A stretch of DNA of 64,000 nt, from positions 194,129,604 to 194,193,603 of the forward strand of contig NC_092520.1 in NCBI RefSeq assembly GCF_037038585.1. The letters run 5' to 3'. The stretch's first letter is position 1. The number at the start of each line of letters is the position of its first letter. Below, piece after piece: positions 1-11,344 of the stretch. The stretch comes from Patagioenas fasciata (taxonomy: Eukaryota > Chordata > Aves > Columbiformes > Columbidae). The translations under genes were made by a program, and so were the position numbers. The notes below the pieces were generated by a model, which saw only the letters and a list, made by a program, of their open reading frames with translations, searched no databases and was not told where the DNA came from.

Positions 1-416
1 GCACAAGTCTGATGAGGAGCAGCTGAGGGAAATGGGGCTGTTTAGTCTGGAGAAAAGGAGACTGGGGGGAGACCTTATCATTCTCTACAACTACCTGAAA
101 AGAGGTTGTAGTGAGGTGGGGTTTAGTCTGTTCTCCCAAGTAACAAGTGACTTGATGAGAGGAAATGGCCTCAAGTTGTGGCAGGAGAGGTTTAGATTGG
201 ATATTAGGAAAAAATTCTTCACGGAGATGGTTGTCAGGTGTTGGAATAGGCTGCCCAGGGCAGTGGTGGAGTCACCATCCCTGGAGATGTAATAAAGATG
301 CATAGATTAGGTTCTTAGGGACATGGTTTAGAGGTGGACTTGGCAGTGCTTGGTTAACAGTTGGACTCAATGATCCTAAGGGTCTCTTCCAACCAAAATG
401 ATTCTTTGATTCTATG
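1..416 (+). mobile_element. CR1 LINE 3' fragment
   Basis: The 3' end of a CR1 non-LTR retrotransposon, running in from the left edge. The reading frame from about 14 to 291 shows the CR1 reverse-transcriptase C-terminal signature ([45 protein letters not shown]). It ends with the typical short tail ATTCTTTGATTCTATG. No intact protein remains. Confidence 0.9.
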
Positions 417-3400
417 TCAGTGTGTGGGACCTAGAGATGAAATTGTCAGTGTGAAACTGGAGACATTTAGACAGAGCCCACTGAAGTACAGAAACTATAC
501 TAAGAGAAAAAGTAAACATTTATTTGAATGTAATTTTGGCAGTTTATATTACTTCAGAAGAGACTTAAAACATAAATACAATGTGTATTGAATTGATGGT
601 GTCTTTATACTTGTAATTTTCTATTGCCAGAGGACAGCCTGTTTCTTGTCTTAGGCTGTTGCTTCAAAATTTCAGATTCTGACTAAAGAAAGAAAACCAC
701 ATGCTTAACTGCTTTGCTCAGTACAGATTGCAATCAGCAACATTATTTTGAATTCCACTCTGAAGTTTGCAAAGTAAAGGCTTCATCCTGCCAGGCGGTG
801 GTATTAAGTATCACATGGAAGGCCGTCATAATTCCAGTTTAGTGTAGCAAGGAGCATTTAAAGTTGAAGTAAACTTGGAAACGGATGAGAAAGTACAGAT
901 GAGATGATTATGGCTCTTTTTTCGTTTTTTTTTTTTTTTTTTAAATTTAACCCTAAGTGAAGGGGTGAGAGCCCTGATTTCTGCTGCTAGTCCTGCTTGT
1001 TTGAGCATCACAAGCTAAAATACATAAATATCACTTGGAGTAAGGAACAAAACTCTCCAGGACTCATAAACTGCTGGGAGTCCTCATCTTGTTGTGCTCC
1101 AGACAGGTTCCCTATTGCTTGTCCCCTCTCCCTGGTCCCATTAATCTTGCACTCTGCTGCACATTGGCTGTGCTGCAGCAGGACGGACAGAGAACACAAC
1201 TGCTGTAGCCTGTTTTGTAGCATGATTAGGCATTTTATTGAGAAGTACAGATTCAAATTCTTCAGGCTTGAAAGGGCCTAAAGCTCAGATTTTTTGCTTC
1301 TCAAGGACGTGCTCTAACCCCTAGGATATCATGTCTCCTCTGCTACAGGATGTCAGAATTTTCTTTAATGAAAAAGGAGAACGTTAATGTTGTAATTCTA
1401 CAGTTGCTTAGAGCATTCAGTTATGTTCAATTATTGTCTTGCCATTTCTGTGAATCAGCCTGCAAATAAATGGTGTATGAAGAGGAAGGAAGGTTTTAAC
1501 CCTACATCTTGATCTGTGGAAGTAGTACTGGAGGGATTCCTTCTCTTGCATGTTTGTTAAGGAATTCTAGCTGGGTGAGTTCTGCAGGGAGCTCTGAGAT
1601 CTGCAAGATAAGCTGTGCTGCCAGGAGGCTGAGCATACTGCGGCTACCTTGGAAGGTGTTTAGGAAGAGAGTTGTGAAAGGTAGTGCTGCAGAGGTGAAA
1701 GAGAGAAGCTATGTTCCAGGAGGCAGAGAAATGGAAGAAGAACAGAGTAGAGAACTTCACACAAGTTTGTGGAATAAGAAGGAAAGAGTCAAGGTGAGGC
1801 ACAGCAATGCTGGTTCACAACACCCTAAGCAACTTGCAGCATGTTTTCTTGTGGGTCTGTGATTCTATACAGGGTTACGAGTACCTAGCTCCCCTCTCCC
1901 TGCAGCATGGTCAGACATCTGTGTCTTCTGGAGAGATGCACATGCCTTTCACTTCAGAGGTTCCTTTGCAGGTGCTTTGCTGGGAGTTCATCTGGCCTTT
2001 GCATTTTTGTTCCCGCAGAGTGAAGATAATTCCAGGGAGACAGACAGCTCAGGCGAGTGATGGGGAGATACAGCTCCTACCCAGGTGGTCTCTAGCCAGC
2101 CCTGCATCTTGTGGCCAAGTAAAGATGTGAAAGGGAAAGGAAATCAGGAGAGGCAAGGAGGTAAGTGAAACTCCTGCATTTTTCGTCAGTTTTTGTTAGT
2201 GAAAGTTGTAGTCTTTTTGATAGGGACCGTTCACTGTTATTATCAATCAGCTGTTCTAACTACACAACTATTTTAAACCCCCTGCATACATCGGCAAAAT
2301 TAATACAGGTTATCGGATTTTTTAACACTTGGTATTGTCCATCTAATTGTAAGGAAATGAGAAGGAGCAGCCATGCCAACAGATCATTATTAATGTATTT
2401 GAAAACAGCCAGTAATCTACATCATTCAGTTATGGGGATCCCCTTGTCCCCAAATCAGCAATCACAGAGAGATTTATATTTTAATTGAAATTTTATTCTG
2501 TAAAGGGAAATAAAAGCCCTCAGCTTCTTAAGACCTTACAATTAATTAGGCACAAAATAATCCATAAAGATTAACAGTGCCCTCATCCCAGAAGTGTTCA
2601 AAACAAACAAACAAACAAAACAAAAAAACAGAACCAGAAGGCAAAAGAAGCACTTTAAAATCTGTAAGTTATCAATACATGTCTAACAATAGTTCACAAT
2701 CCTCAAAACAGCACAGGCATTTGCAGTGAGTAATCACTCATTAGAATTATCAGACATAGCATGAATTTGAGCACAGATGGCATCCCTAATTACCATTGCC
2801 TGCTTTAACCTTAAGTCTATAGTACTTATGAGGGCACATTGTTTGCTTAAGGGATCCATCAGCATGTAGGTTCTGCTCCACGAAAAAAAATTCACCTCTA
2901 GTTTTCCAGTTACAGACTGTGACAAAAGCAAGTCAAGGCTGTATGTACATGCTTTGGCAATCTTGACATCCAGGTGATTTTCACACCAGTGCCATTTTGC
3001 TTTTGTGTTCCATGTGCACAGTCTAACCCTACCCTGAATCTTCTAAATGTACTGTACTGCAAAGTAAAATTGCTGAGAGCCCATTTCAGTACTTGAATGG
3101 ATTTCTTCAGTCTTGTACCAGTGCTCCAAAAGACTGGTGTACCTCCCTTCCAGCCATGGCATTTTCCAGACATTGTGGAGCCCTTACTGGTCATCCCATG
3201 TCAGCAAGGCAGTATAATCCCACCTACCATGCTGTGTCTTGTTCTGCTGCTCCTTAAGTGTTGATGGATGAGAACACAGTGTTCATCTTGTTTGCCAGAT
3301 TTATCATATGCTCTGTGTTCACTCTCCATACTCAATGCCTTCACATAATGATGAGCTATCACTCTGATCAAATGTCCCAAACCACAGCTGCCAGCAAACA

Positions 3401-5490
3401 CAGAACTAAACAGTGTGCAGGCCCTGCAGAGCCTTGGCAGACTAACACAACTTCTGCCCTTGAGCTTGCAGAGGAAAAACAAGTCTCAGGGAAGCTTTCT
3501 CCTGGGAACAGCTCTGCATTCCCATGGAGAGGGTGGGTTTGCTGCTAAGACCATTAGGCACAGCATGAGCACTGATCACCCTTGGTTGGAGCCTGTTAGG
3601 TAAGACATTATGCGTGGGAATGAAGGGAGTTTACCTGCCTCAGGCTTGGCATCCACATGTGCAGATCTGTGGACACTTCTGTTAAGGAAGTAATATGTAC
3701 CTGCCTCATAAGTTCAATTATTTTTTGTATATTGAGTTATGTCATGTCTTCTGGCAGATGCTGCTGTGAATGAGTTTGGGCATCGGCATACCCTCAAGAG
3801 ATGATCCATTGTATAATAAACTGAACCAGATACTGGAAGGACGTGGTGTCCAGGAGACTTCAGCTGGTGACATTCTTCATTGTTAGAAGAAAATATCACA
3901 GGAAAGGTAATACAGAGCCAGAATACAATCTTCACTGCTTTTTGCTGTCTAATGTTTGCAAATGGGCACGTGCCAATGGAGATTTCCTGGCAAACTTTCT
4001 CATGGATGCCAAAACATATATTTCTGGAACAAGAAGATTGGACAAAAACGCCTAATAAAAACAGGCCTAGTTAGTAATAAAGCTGTTTTAAATAATAATA
4101 TAGCAACAAAGACAGTGAGATAAAATAGAAAATAATCTGTTTTCACTATTCAAGAACTCACTGTCATATTTGAATGAGCTTTGACTATAGCCTGTACGTT
4201 AATATTTTGGCTTAGTTTCAGCTCAGAGTTATAGAGGTGACTGAAGTAAAGAGCTGAGAAGAGAAAAACTCTTGCAGCATTTATTAAAAAAAATAGAATC
4301 CAAATATATGTGAGAAATGGAATCAGTTCTCAACAGCAATGATCAGTATCAGTGTCAGAGATACTAGCTTATGTAGCACAGCGAAAACATGGTTTTGCCC
4401 CTGTCAGAACCAGCTAGACGCCAGCAGCAGTTGGCACCAGTGCACCCTGCCGCATTCCAGCAATTGCCCTGAGAGAGGTGCGTGAAATCTGGCACAGGTG
4501 AGACTTCACAACTTCTACCTGCCCATCATGCCTATGACCTGCCCAGTCCTGCGTGTCCCAAACAGGTCAGGTTTGGTCTGTGCGAGCAGGCTGGCTGTGC
4601 ACTGCAGCACAGTGTTTGCACCTGCAAACTCCTTGTGTCCCCTGTGGCAAATCTGATCTGTACATGTCCAGTGGTCTTCAGGATGTCCAGCAGCTGACAT
4701 TGCTCTCAGCAATTTTACTTTGCAGCCAACTACATTTAGAAGATTAGGGTTAGACTGTCCATTACTTCAACCAAACTGCCAAACGCTTGGAAGTGACAAA
4801 CAGTGAAGTCCTCCTAGTTCATCCAGTAGCCTTGTCCCAGCTTTCCACAGTGTTTAGTAGCTCAGGTGCAGTGCAGGACAAAGGCAAGAAACGTGCCTGG
4901 CCTGGGGAGGGACAGAAACCAGTTCCCCCGGGATCTGGAGCGCTGGGCAGTGTCATGCAGGGTCACTAGTGGGACACTGTTGCTTGCACTCTCTGCATGT
5001 GTGTTATCTAGATTTTATGGCTATCTGGAGTATCCTACTCTCTTGTGCCCTGGAACGAAGTTCAAAACCTGAATAATAAATATACTTCCTGTATTTACAT
5101 GTTCTGAGTAGTTCAGTTGACTTAATGGTGTGCAAGGAAAATGTCTAAAATTATCACAAGGCAAACTAAGCTGATAAATTTTGAAGTAATATTAATTCTT
5201 TCTTGTTCCAGAGATAGTTAGTAATTATCAGTCCTCTGGTACAGGACAAAATTGCAAACAGATCCTCCCAGCTATATTGTAAGAAATTTCTGCTTGCTTC
5301 AGGCAGCTTACTATTTTTTTTTTTTATAAGTAAGTTGGCTTTTATTTCTCATATTTCAAAAAATCATTAAATAAACATTTTTCTCTTCATCTTCCTAATA
5401 GAAGGGTACAGAGAAGTGGTGACAAGAGAAGCAAAAGACACAAGTTTGAACAATGGAAATTCTAGTTAAGTGTAAGAAAAAAATTACCAT
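417..5490. other. Intergenic, no gene seen
   Basis: AT-rich DNA with only short open frames and no recognisable protein. It holds a T-rich run near 926-942 and a CAAA-type simple repeat at 2600-2630. A tRNA-like SINE remnant may lie near 1265-1350. Confidence 0.6.
2600..2630 (+). repeat. (CAAA)n simple repeat
   Basis: A short tract of CAAA units with an A-rich tail. Confidence 0.7.
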
Positions 5491-5499
5491 AACAATAGT

Positions 5500-5665
5500 T
5501 AAACACGGGAAGAGGTTGCCCAGAGAAGCTGAGGACTCTCCATTCTTGGAGCTATTCAAAACTCACAGCCCTGACCAACCGGGCCTTGTTGGACCTGCTC
5601 TGAGCAAGGGGCTGGGCTGGATGATCTGCAGAGATGCCTTCCAAGCTGAACCTATTTTATAACTT
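5500..5665 (+). mobile_element. CR1 LINE 3' UTR fragment
   Basis: Matches the CR1 3' region pattern: GGTTGCCCAGAGAAGCTG, a CTGGAGxTxTTCAA-like segment, GGATGATCT and CCTTCCAA. It is short, diverged and truncated at both ends. Confidence 0.8.
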
Positions 5666-8600
5666 TATGTTACCTAGGTAGCATTTCAAGTTTCTGTTAC
5701 ATCTGGAAAGATGCCCAAACCCAGGAAGAAAATATGCCTTTGAGAACTACTGTGGTGTAAGTGTTGTAATAGCTGCTGCAAATCATGTCCCTCCATTCCT
5801 GGCTGCAAACATTTTGCTTTACAAGTGATGTCACCGCTAAGAGCATTTAGGGTAAGATTACATGCAACACATCTCCTGAAGAGCTGGATTCTCATCTATC
5901 AACATAACAGGTTCTTCTTGTGATCCTGAGAACATAACTGATGTAGCCTTGGGCAAAACATTTTTAATTCATGTGCTGTTCTGTTACTTCTGGCAAACCT
6001 GCATGTGCTGCTGGTTGGTGTCCTTGGTTCTGTAAACTCTACACTTGCTTAATTTTATTGTCCTATACACAGTCAGCCATACTAATAAAAGTGAAAATAT
6101 TTGCAATAGTAAGGCTAAGCCACTGCACACACTTTTGCAAATGATCTGGGTTTGTAAATTTCCTATTACAGCACAAGCTGAGCTCTCCCTGGGCGCCGCT
6201 GTGCTCCAGGTGTGACAGTGTGGAGGTCTCCAGTAGTGACTTGACTGAACTGAGCTACTTACCTCTGAACTGAAAATATCAATGGCTGAATAATTTCCTA
6301 TTATGCTGAATTTACATTAGAAGATACTGATTTGGGCATAAGCCCCTACTGTGAAAGTTAGAGTATGCCCAAAGCTATAAGCTAAAGATCAAACCCCTTT
6401 TGTTTGTGGGGATAAAGACAACTGGTGAAGGTCCTTATATGAACGTGGAAGAGATTAAATCCTCACAGCCGAACAGATCAGATAGTGGGCAGGGAGCATA
6501 AAGCTGTCAGTCTTAATGCAGAAAATGAAGTTACCACAAATGAACTTTTTCTTTGGAAACTAGCAGGAAGATAAAATTAATATATTGCAGTAAAGGGGAG
6601 ATACTTCATATTCCATCATTATGTACTAGAACTTGTTAAAAAATAACTAGTCATGTGAAAAAAACCCATGAATTAAGGGAACCAGTTAATCTGCAGAGAG
6701 TTTTTTAAGGAGTTAATTACAAAACAATCTGAATAATTTTGAACTTAAACAACTGCTTGAACTCTGAAGAAATTCTATTTAGTCTGGAAAAACCTATCAT
6801 TTTACCCATAGTTAAAATGGGTGAGTGCCATGACATGGGGAACTTCAGGCCATGTAGTCTGCCCTGGGGAGAAATTGTAGAGCACGTGCTGTATCCTGCA
6901 TCATAGTGATTAAGGAAGTTTCTTTTCCCTGGGTTTCCCTAACGATGACTAATGCCAGTCAACAAGAGAAGGGCAGGCACTGCTGTGGAATGGATGTGGT
7001 TTCCTCTTAACCCTGCTACGGTCAGACCGTGGTGTATTTCCAGCTGGCAGGAGCTGAACGCTTTCCAGCTCTGCACAGTGCCCTGATGTTTCTGTTGCTT
7101 CTTATAACTGATGTGTTTTGCTGAGAAGCCAAAGAGAACACCAGGTGTTACACCAGGAACCCAGAAATCTACATCCGAAGCAAACTGTATCAAATACATT
7201 TGGACAAAATTACAAATTTGGTTGATAAACTCTGAAATGATTACTTCATGTAATAGACTTTTTGAAGGCATTTATAATATATTAACTATGTACATGTTAA
7301 TGTTTTCATAAAGAAAATCACAGCATTTGAATAACTTTCATGCTGATTCATAAGGTGCTAGACACAACAATAAAACCAGCATAGATATTTGATGAAAAAA
7401 GCTTGTAGACTTAGGCTATTCAATAAAGCTTCTGCTGGAGCAGAATTAAATTAGTATATAATGACATTTTCACACTAGAAGGAAAAGTCAAGTAAAAAAA
7501 AAAAAAGTTAAACAAGACAGGTAATATCTGCAAAAAATCTGATGCTGCCCTTTGGGCATTCAGCTTCGTATCTGCGGGCTGTAGTTGTTCATTGGGATCC
7601 TAAAGTCACAAAAGGAAAATTAGTCTTTGCAATATTAGATCATAATGTATTTTCTTATCTAAGATAAATACACACTTTTGATCAGTAAAAGAAATGAAAC
7701 TGGAAAAAAATATTAAAGCAATGCCATAATGGCAATAATCTTTAACAATTATCCTAATTAAACCTGCAAAAACTTGACTATTATCTGAAGAAAGAACCAA
7801 GGCACCTATGTAAACCTTGCTCTGCATCACCCCACGGAAAGCAGGAGCAACTCTACCAAAGTCTAAAATACAGGGAGCTGTTGGCAGTGGGGGTTATGTC
7901 AGGCTGCAGAGTTTCTCTAAAAGCCGCGGGTTTGATCAGTGTGGGCCCCGCAGCGCAGCGGGGCGTGAGCTCACACTTGGCCAGGGAGAGGGAGGAACGA
8001 GCCTCCCCAGGCACTGCTGATGCAGATGGTGCCGGTGAGGTGGAAGAATTGCTGAGGTACCTGCCTCGTTCTGTCTGGGCTAACGGAGCTGCTCCAGGGT
8101 TAGAGCATCATTACACCGCATACAGCTACCACAGCTCTTAAAAAAATCACATTAAGTATGTAATATTCTGTTTAGCTGACAGAAGGTCATCATTTAAAAG
8201 TTTTCAGCTCCAATGTATGCAAATACCCACTGATGTAAAGACAAACTACTCTGATTTTTTTTTTTTTTTAATTTTAATTATATTACCTCCCAAGCCTTTA
8301 ATGGGATTACTTCCTTCACAGTCGGTGGAGAGTGGATGATGTGCTTATACAGAGCCTGTATCTGCACTACAGAAAGTAGTTGTTTTTCAAAGCATCAAAA
8401 ATTCTCAGTCAGAACTTGGCTTTCCAGATGCAAACAGTACACAGATACTTTTCAGAAGTTAATGTTTGGAATAACCTTTAACTGGAAACTGGGATGATTT
8501 AGTTTCTCATGTTCTTAACCAGTGCTGCAGTTCCCAGTCTTTAAAATAAGTCAACCAGCAGCCCCACAAGTCTGACTGCATGGAAGTTGCGGCTTTGTTC

Positions 8601-10325
8601 ACGCTTTTAACATGCCATTAGTTGCCTGTGTTTCTTCCCCAGACATCGTGAGGCTTTCTGAATACATCCCTAACTCACTGGACAAAAAGGAGATGTGGAA
8701 ATCAATCGATCTACATTTCTGCTTTGCCTTTCAAAGCACATTCAAAATGTCTGTGAAGTCCATGAGGTTACTCACAAGCTTAAATTATGTTGTTCTTTGG
8801 GCACAGACTACTCAGCACTGTCTAGGAAAATGCCTGAATTTCAATGGCGTTGCTCATGAGTCAATTTACTTTGTGTCCAGGCCCCATCTTCAGATTACAT
8901 CAGACAGTCCCTGGAGGAGTTGTTCTGTCGTTGAGCCAAAGGCTTGCTGATGCAAATTTTATCCAGAATTTTGTCTGAATACAGCCACCTGCTACCTCAG
9001 GCTGGTGGATTTCAAGGTATGGCTTAGTGCGGGTTTCCAGCCACAAGTCCGATGCAAAAAAATCCAGTATAAAAACCTGGAATGGCAAATTCTTTTTATA
9101 GAAGGAACACAAGGAATTACTAAAATAGGCATTTTTGGAACACAGCTGTTCCAGGATTTCAAACATGATTTTACTTTGTAGGAAAGAATGAGCTGGATAG
9201 AGAGGAGAATGTACTTTTAAAGCACTGCTTCATCTTCAAGAGATTTTTTTAAATGTACCTGCCGTGTGAGGTAAGAGTTGATTCCCAGCTTGTTCTTCGA
9301 ATAATTTACTCTTAAAATGTTTGAAGCAACATTTATAAAAGGAATGTGTTTGAGAGCACATTAACATGCGGTTCAAACCACTGTCACCAGCCCATTCAGT
9401 ACCGCAGCTCCCGGTACGACGTGTGCAGGGCTGATTCTTGTTCATGCCACGTTAGTGCTTCCTCCGGATGTTCCCACTCAAGGCAGCACTTGCTCCTGCC
9501 TGTGTGCACTTACACTAGGATGTAAAAATGAAAAACAGAAAAGAAGGCCATCTTGAACTGTTAACACTTCTCATGAGGAGCAAACAATGTTAATTTATTT
9601 TAGTTCAGGATTTCTTTATGAGCAGGCAGCAGGACAATAAAGATGGGCTTTTGAGTCCAGACCAAGTGTTGTTGATTTCAATCCCAGTAGTTTAATCTGA
9701 TAAAGATTACATAGCAATTTACAAACGACAGCATTAATCTGTCTGTAATTATTTTTATTTCTACTATTAACAAATTCTGTAAAAAATATCCTTTTCTGTA
9801 ATCTATTTCTTTCCATGTGCACTTCTGCAATGAGTCACTTTTCTTAAAAAAAATCTGTTCTTTGAATTTTCTCTTGCTAGGTTTTTCTGTGGTGGTAGCA
9901 ATGATTCCACAAACAAATGAGGTTCACGTACAGGGCACTGCCACAACAGCCACATACGTTTATAGCACACCATCATTTTTAGGACTTAATTTCAGGATGT
10001 TCTGTAGTACCAAGGGGTAATATTACAGTTACCATTTTAAGCACAAATGAGACCATTACCATTCACCTGGAATGTTTGTGGTACTACTTATTACCTAGTT
10101 AGTGGTACCTACTACACCGTGCTTAAAAACTTGGTAGTATTATACTGGATGAAGAAATCTGACTAAAGACTCTGGCAAACAAGTTGTTTTTCAAAATGAG
10201 TGGGGGCTTAAGTAAAAGTAATGACCAAATTTAAAGTTAAAAAAACACATCTGACAAACATCCAAGTCTTAAAACAGGCAACTCCAGCTCAACCTTGAGA
10301 CTCTGGAAATCCAGTCAGGTCGAAT
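5666..10325. other. Intergenic, no gene seen
   Basis: AT-rich sequence without recognisable coding exons. A locally GC-rich patch around 7870-8120 stands out. No RNA gene was recognised. Confidence 0.55.
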
Positions 10326-10504
10326 GAGCTGCATCACCCGCCGGTGTGACATCAGTGACGAGCTGCATCACCCGCCGGTGTGACATCAGTAATGAGCTGC
10401 ATCACCTGCTGGTGTGACATCAGTAACGAGCTGCATCACTCTCCTGCATCACTCTCTGGTGTGACATCAGTAACGAGCTGCATCACCCACCGGTGTGGCA
10501 GCAG
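10326..10504 (+). repeat. 34-bp minisatellite, five copies
   Basis: Tandem copies start at 10326, 10360, 10394, 10428 and 10475 with unit core GAGCTGCATCACCCGCC, then GGTGTGACATCAGTAAC. Copies 1-3 are exactly 34 bp. Copy 4 is 47 bp because of an internal duplication of about 13 bp (CTGCATCACTCT). Copy 5 is partial and diverged. Each of the first four units carries TGACATCA, a CRE/ATF-like octamer. Confidence 0.93.
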
Positions 10505-11344
10505 CCCAGCCTGCTCCGACCTTGCCCGGCCCTGCCCACGCCAGCACCTGCCCCTTCCAGCACGGGCTGTGGGCTGGCGGCACCCATGGAAACCAGCGGC
10601 CTGTTTCAAGGGTGGAAATGCACATCCGGAAGTCACAGGGCTGACACTTACTGTCACTACCCTTTCCTATGGCAAGGCCTGAGCAGTCTTCAGAGAGCTA
10701 TCCCCAAAACAGAAATCATAGAGATGAAAATGCCTTTTTGTCGGTGTTCTGTTCCACACAAAGGATATCTTCATTTTAGGCACTCTACAGGGAATATTTA
10801 TGCTGGATTTCTACTTCTGCTTCAGTTATCCCATCTGTGCTGTTTGCTCATTAATTTAAGAGAAGCCAGAAGGGTAATTTTCAGTACCTTCTGCCCTTGC
10901 TATCCTGGGCTCTCCATTGCCCCAGGGCATGGCTGTTGGCAACAGAACAGAAACCACTGCAAGGCCCTCGTCTTCCCCAGAAATATTTCAGCAAATTGGC
11001 AAGAGCTGACAAGATGCATATTTTTGTGCTCCCCCCACTTCACACCCCCACCCTCACTACTGTGTATTTGCAGGGGTGCTGCTCCGCTCTGCCCGGTGCA
11101 CTCGCCCTGCGCTGAGGGCAGCACCTGCTCCCGCATCGGCTGCTCCACGGGGCTGCAAAGCTGCCCCAGCTGGGCCGCCCCACCACCCTCCCTCACCCCA
11201 GGGGCAGCCAGCCAAAGAGAAGCAACTGAAATAACATGGGGTGCAGCATCAGGGCTTTTTGTTTGGAGCACGTTTTTGTCTTTTGGTCAACACAGTACAT
11301 GTGGCTGCTTAAAAAGTCTCACTGTTAGGGATGAGCCTGTTTGA
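10427..11344 (+). other. Long uninterrupted reading frame of unknown meaning
   Basis: The frame is open from inside the minisatellite to TGA at 11342-11344, with its first ATG at 10586 (252 codons). This is the longest single frame in the window and lies in locally GC-rich sequence. It shows no recognised domain, is rich in C, S and P, and has one hydrophobic leucine-rich stretch (FLLLLQLSHLCCLLI). I do not recognise it and treat it as probably non-coding. Confidence 0.15.

Noticed and set aside
32-292. 86-codon protein gene at the left edge
   Set aside because: It is the C-terminal remnant of a CR1 reverse transcriptase.
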